A DNA stretch of 43,688 nucleotides, taken from assembly GCA_002410065.1 (NCBI GenBank), contig DHQB01000024.1:24269-67956 (forward strand), given 5' to 3'. Made by a program: the position numbers and the translations under genes. Shown piece after piece: positions 41,075 to 43,688 of this stretch (positions within the stretch are counted from its first letter, which is position 1; each line of letters opens with the position of its first letter). The notes below the pieces were generated by a model. That model worked only from the letters and a program-made list of their open reading frames with translations, searched no databases and was not told the DNA's origin. This DNA is from Bacteroidales bacterium UBA5349 (lineage in GTDB: Bacteria > Bacteroidota > Bacteroidia > Bacteroidales > Tenuifilaceae).

Positions 41075-43630
41075 ATGATACAGCTTCAAATTAACGGGCA
41101 GTCAATTACCTACAATGGTGATCCCAAAAAGAACTTGCTTAAATTCTTACGGAACGAGATGCACCTTACTGCAGCCAAAGATGGCTGCTCGGGTCAGGCC
41201 ACATGTGGAGCCTGTTTGGTTGAAATTGATGGCAAACCACGGTTGGCATGCAGCACTCCAATGGAGAAATTACAGGGTACACAAGTTGTCACCCTCGAAG
41301 GAATTCCTGAGAATATTCAAAAAATCATTGCTACAACGTTTGTAAATCGTGCAGCCGTTCAGTGCGGGTTTTGCACTCCGGGTTTTATCATGCGCACGCA
41401 TATCCTTCTGAAGGAAAACCCAAACCCTACCATTGAAGAAATTCGACAAGCGATTAAAGGCCATCTTTGCCGATGTACCGGCTATAAGAAAATTGAAATT
41501 GCCATAGCCGATTCTGCACAGCAAATTAGCGGCATAAAACCTGCGGAACTATTAATGGATACTGGCCGTATTGGTGTTTCATCGCCAAAGTACCAAGCAC
41601 TGGAAACCGCAATAGGTAAAAGAAAATTTATTAACGATATGCACCCCCAGGGGATGCTCTTTGGTGCGCTATGCTTTAGCGAACATCCAAGGGCTAAAGT
41701 AATAACTATTGATACAACCAAAGCCAGAACAATGCCCGGCGTTAAGGCTGTTTTCTTAGCAAAGGATATTCCGGGCGATAGGTTGATTGGGCTAATCTTT
41801 AAAGACTGGCCCATGATGATTGATGAGGGAGAAACAACCAATTATATTGGGGATGTGCTAGCTGGCGTTGTAGCCGAAACCGAAGAGCAGGCTAGAGAAG
41901 CCGTTGCATCCATTAAAGTTACTTACCAAGTTTTACAGCCCGTTACAGATACCGAGGAAGCAATTAAGGAGTCGTCTCCACGGGTGCATCCCAATAAATC
42001 TAATTTATTAGAAACTTGCGTATTGCAAAAGGGAAATCCCAAGGGAGAGTTGCAAAAAGCAGCTTTCAAAGTAAACGGAATATATACAACACAGCGCATT
42101 GAGCACGCTTTTTTGGAAACCGAGTCGGCCTTAGCTTTATGGGAAAATGAGGGTATTACACTTTATTCCGGGAGTCAAGGAATTTATGAAGATAGGGTTC
42201 AGGTTGCGCAAGTACTAAATCTTGCTGAGGATAAGGTTAGAGTAATTCTTGTGCCCAATGGCGGTGGGTTTGGCGGCAAGGAGGATTTGAGCGTTCAAGG
42301 GCATACTGCCCTTTTTGCCTATCACCTAAAGCAACCAGTAAAGGTTACGCTCACACGCGAGGAGTCGTTTCGCATGCACCCAAAGCGTCATCCTGTTAAA
42401 ATCGATATTACCCTTGCCTGCGATAAGCATGGCAAACTAACCGCAATGAAAATGCGGGCTATTGGCGATACTGGAGCCTATGCTTCGGTGGGAACAAAGG
42501 TGATGGAACGTATTGCCGGTCATGCCACTGGTGGTTATTTCGTTCCAAATATCGATTTAAAAGCACTAACGGTATACACCAACAACATTCCCTGTGGCGC
42601 AATGCGCGGGTTTGGTGCCAATCAGGCTGCCTTTGCCCTAGAGAGTTGCGTTGATGATCTTTGCAAATTAGGTGGATTCGACCGTTGGCAATTCCGTTAC
42701 GATAACGCTTTAGTAGAAGGACTTACTACTGCAACCAGCGATCCGGTTAAGGGGGTTGGCATTAGGGCTTGCCTTGAAAAACTGAAGGATAAGTTTTACG
42801 AGCATAAATACACTGGTATTGCTTGCGCCATAAAGAATAGCGGCGTTGGCAATGGTATGGTTGATTTTTCTGATGTAATAATTGATATTATTTCTGAGAA
42901 TAAAGTAATTCTGCTACACGGCTGGACAGAGATGGGACAAGGTGTTCACACAATTGCTGCACAAGCGCTTTGCGAGGAAACAGGAATTGACCCAAAAATT
43001 GTTGAAGTTATTGTTGATACCAAGGCAGGAATAAAAACAGGAATGACAACCTCGTCGAGAGGTACTGTCCTGCTGGGAAACGCAATTATTGATGCCTGCA
43101 AAACCTTAAAGATAGATTTGAAAAACAACTCTTTAAAAAATCTGTCGGGCAAGCAATACCGTGGACGCTGGGAATGCACATGGACTACAAAGCCTGGTGA
43201 GAGTAAGGGCGATGCACCAACTCACTACTCCTACGGATATGCTGCACAATTGGTGATTCTTGATGATAGCGGGAAGATTGATAAGGTTTATGCCGCTCAC
43301 GATGCAGGGAAAATTTTTAACCCAAAACTTTTTGAGGGGCAAATTGAGGGTGCTGTTCACATGGGATTGGGCTACGCTTTATCAGAGGAGTTCCCCATGG
43401 AGAATGGTCAGATTGTAAATAAGAAACTGAAAGATCTTAAGATTCTGCGAGCTCACCAAACACCTCAAATTGTGGTTATTGGCGTTGAAGTGCCCGACCC
43501 GATTGGTCCATATGGAGCAAAAGGCTTAGGCGAGATTGGCCTTGTTCCTACTGCTCCAGCAGTTGCCAATGCATTCTGCATGTACGATGGGATTAGAAGG
43601 TATAGTTTGCCATTGGAAGGGGTGAAATGA
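41075..43630 (+). CDS. xdh: Selenium-dependent-type xanthine dehydrogenase, fused [2Fe-2S] and Mo subunits
   Basis: 851 residues. Residues 1-160 form the [2Fe-2S] domains with C38, C44, C47, C59 and C97, C100, C132, C134; the first spacing is C-x5-C where the separate XdhA here has C-x4-C. Residues about 170-851 are the Mo-cofactor part with GGGFGGKEDL, GAMRGFGANQA, GWTEMGQGVHT and GAKGLGEIGLVP containing the catalytic glutamate. There is no FAD domain, so an outside electron acceptor is needed. Length and layout fit the selenium-dependent xanthine dehydrogenases linked to YgfK/YgeXY (labile selenium, not selenocysteine). The stop lies 58 nt before the window end. Confidence 0.88.
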   Translation: MIQLQINGQSITYNGDPKKNLLKFLRNEMHLTAAKDGCSGQATCGACLVEIDGKPRLACSTPMEKLQGTQVVTLEGIPENIQKIIATTFVNRAAVQCGFCTPGFIMRTHILLKENPNPTIEEIRQAIKGHLCRCTGYKKIEIAIADSAQQISGIKPAELLMDTGRIGVSSPKYQALETAIGKRKFINDMHPQGMLFGALCFSEHPRAKVITIDTTKARTMPGVKAVFLAKDIPGDRLIGLIFKDWPMMIDEGETTNYIGDVLAGVVAETEEQAREAVASIKVTYQVLQPVTDTEEAIKESSPRVHPNKSNLLETCVLQKGNPKGELQKAAFKVNGIYTTQRIEHAFLETESALALWENEGITLYSGSQGIYEDRVQVAQVLNLAEDKVRVILVPNGGGFGGKEDLSVQGHTALFAYHLKQPVKVTLTREESFRMHPKRHPVKIDITLACDKHGKLTAMKMRAIGDTGAYASVGTKVMERIAGHATGGYFVPNIDLKALTVYTNNIPCGAMRGFGANQAAFALESCVDDLCKLGGFDRWQFRYDNALVEGLTTATSDPVKGVGIRACLEKLKDKFYEHKYTGIACAIKNSGVGNGMVDFSDVIIDIISENKVILLHGWTEMGQGVHTIAAQALCEETGIDPKIVEVIVDTKAGIKTGMTTSSRGTVLLGNAIIDACKTLKIDLKNNSLKNLSGKQYRGRWECTWTTKPGESKGDAPTHYSYGYAAQLVILDDSGKIDKVYAAHDAGKIFNPKLFEGQIEGAVHMGLGYALSEEFPMENGQIVNKKLKDLKILRAHQTPQIVVIGVEVPDPIGPYGAKGLGEIGLVPTAPAVANAFCMYDGIRRYSLPLEGVK

Positions 43631-43688
43631 TATTCTTGCTACACCACAAAAGACACAGAGAAAGTCTTTGTGAACCTCCGTACTTCTC

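Noticed and set aside
41075..43630. Selenocysteine in the selenium-type dehydrogenase
   Set aside because: The frame has no internal TGA; this enzyme family uses a labile selenium ligand.

Overview
The window comes from a Bacteroidota bacterium, most likely Bacteroidales or Marinilabiliales. The evidence is AT-rich DNA, genes that mostly lack a Shine-Dalgarno sequence, promoters with the TAnnTTTG -7 box, many lipoproteins with an SC/SCN lipobox, and several families typical of the phylum (6-bladed beta-propeller lipoproteins, DUF1573, carboxypeptidase-regulatory-like proteins). No tRNA, rRNA, CRISPR array, integrase or transposase was seen.

Left region (1-19725): a tandem array of seven cassettes, all on the + strand. 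The basic unit is (i) a short exported peptide with a conserved MKKKV-type signal sequence and a divergent, cysteine-containing mature part, (ii) a 6-bladed beta-propeller lipoprotein carrying a G(K/N)GPxE motif, and (iii) a thioredoxin-fold protein with one CxxC, usually a lipoprotein. Cassettes: 1 = 289-2466 (propeller-like part and redoxin fused in one protein), 2 = 2818-4813, 3 = 5099-7078 (peptide has lost its ATG), 4 = 7863-10618 (adds a signal peptidase I), 5 = 11387-13281, 6 = 13950-17218 (redoxin replaced by a carboxypeptidase-regulatory-like protein and a DUF1573 protein), 7 = 17518-19725. Five cassettes (1, 4, 5, 6, 7) have a shared, apparently structured 5' leader of up to about 290 nt, and a sixth partial leader lies at 10769-10850. 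Each cassette also has a hairpin of unrelated sequence between the peptide gene and the next gene. Cassettes 4, 5 and 6 have in addition a homopolymeric G tract of 6, 9 or 12 G next to the promoter and a near-palindrome just upstream. Relics of the 5' end of the efflux adaptor gene at 20094 precede cassettes 4, 5 and 6, so the array appears to have grown by repeated duplication of a unit that included that promoter end.

Middle (20094-28795): an efflux-type module of one lipoprotein membrane-fusion protein and two different RND permeases, without an outer-membrane factor in view, then a carboxypeptidase-regulatory-like protein related in layout to the one in cassette 6. A 3' remnant of an S41 protease and a strong terminator close the region.

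Right region (29120-43630): a divergent pair of operons for anaerobic purine/urate catabolism. Leftward: ygeY, a KilA-N-domain gene, ygeW, xdhA, xdhB. Rightward: ygfK, ygeX and a fused [2Fe-2S]/molybdopterin selenium-dependent-type xanthine dehydrogenase. Partners known from E. coli (ssnA, hyuA, an FAD subunit for the fused enzyme) are not in the window and may lie beyond its right end.

Working view of the array (inference): the peptides are exported by Sec, processed (perhaps by the cassette-encoded signal peptidase), oxidised or reduced by the CxxC partners, and bound by the propeller lipoproteins at the envelope. The shared RNA leader and variable G tracts would set which peptide is expressed. 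The function of the peptides cannot be read from the sequence.
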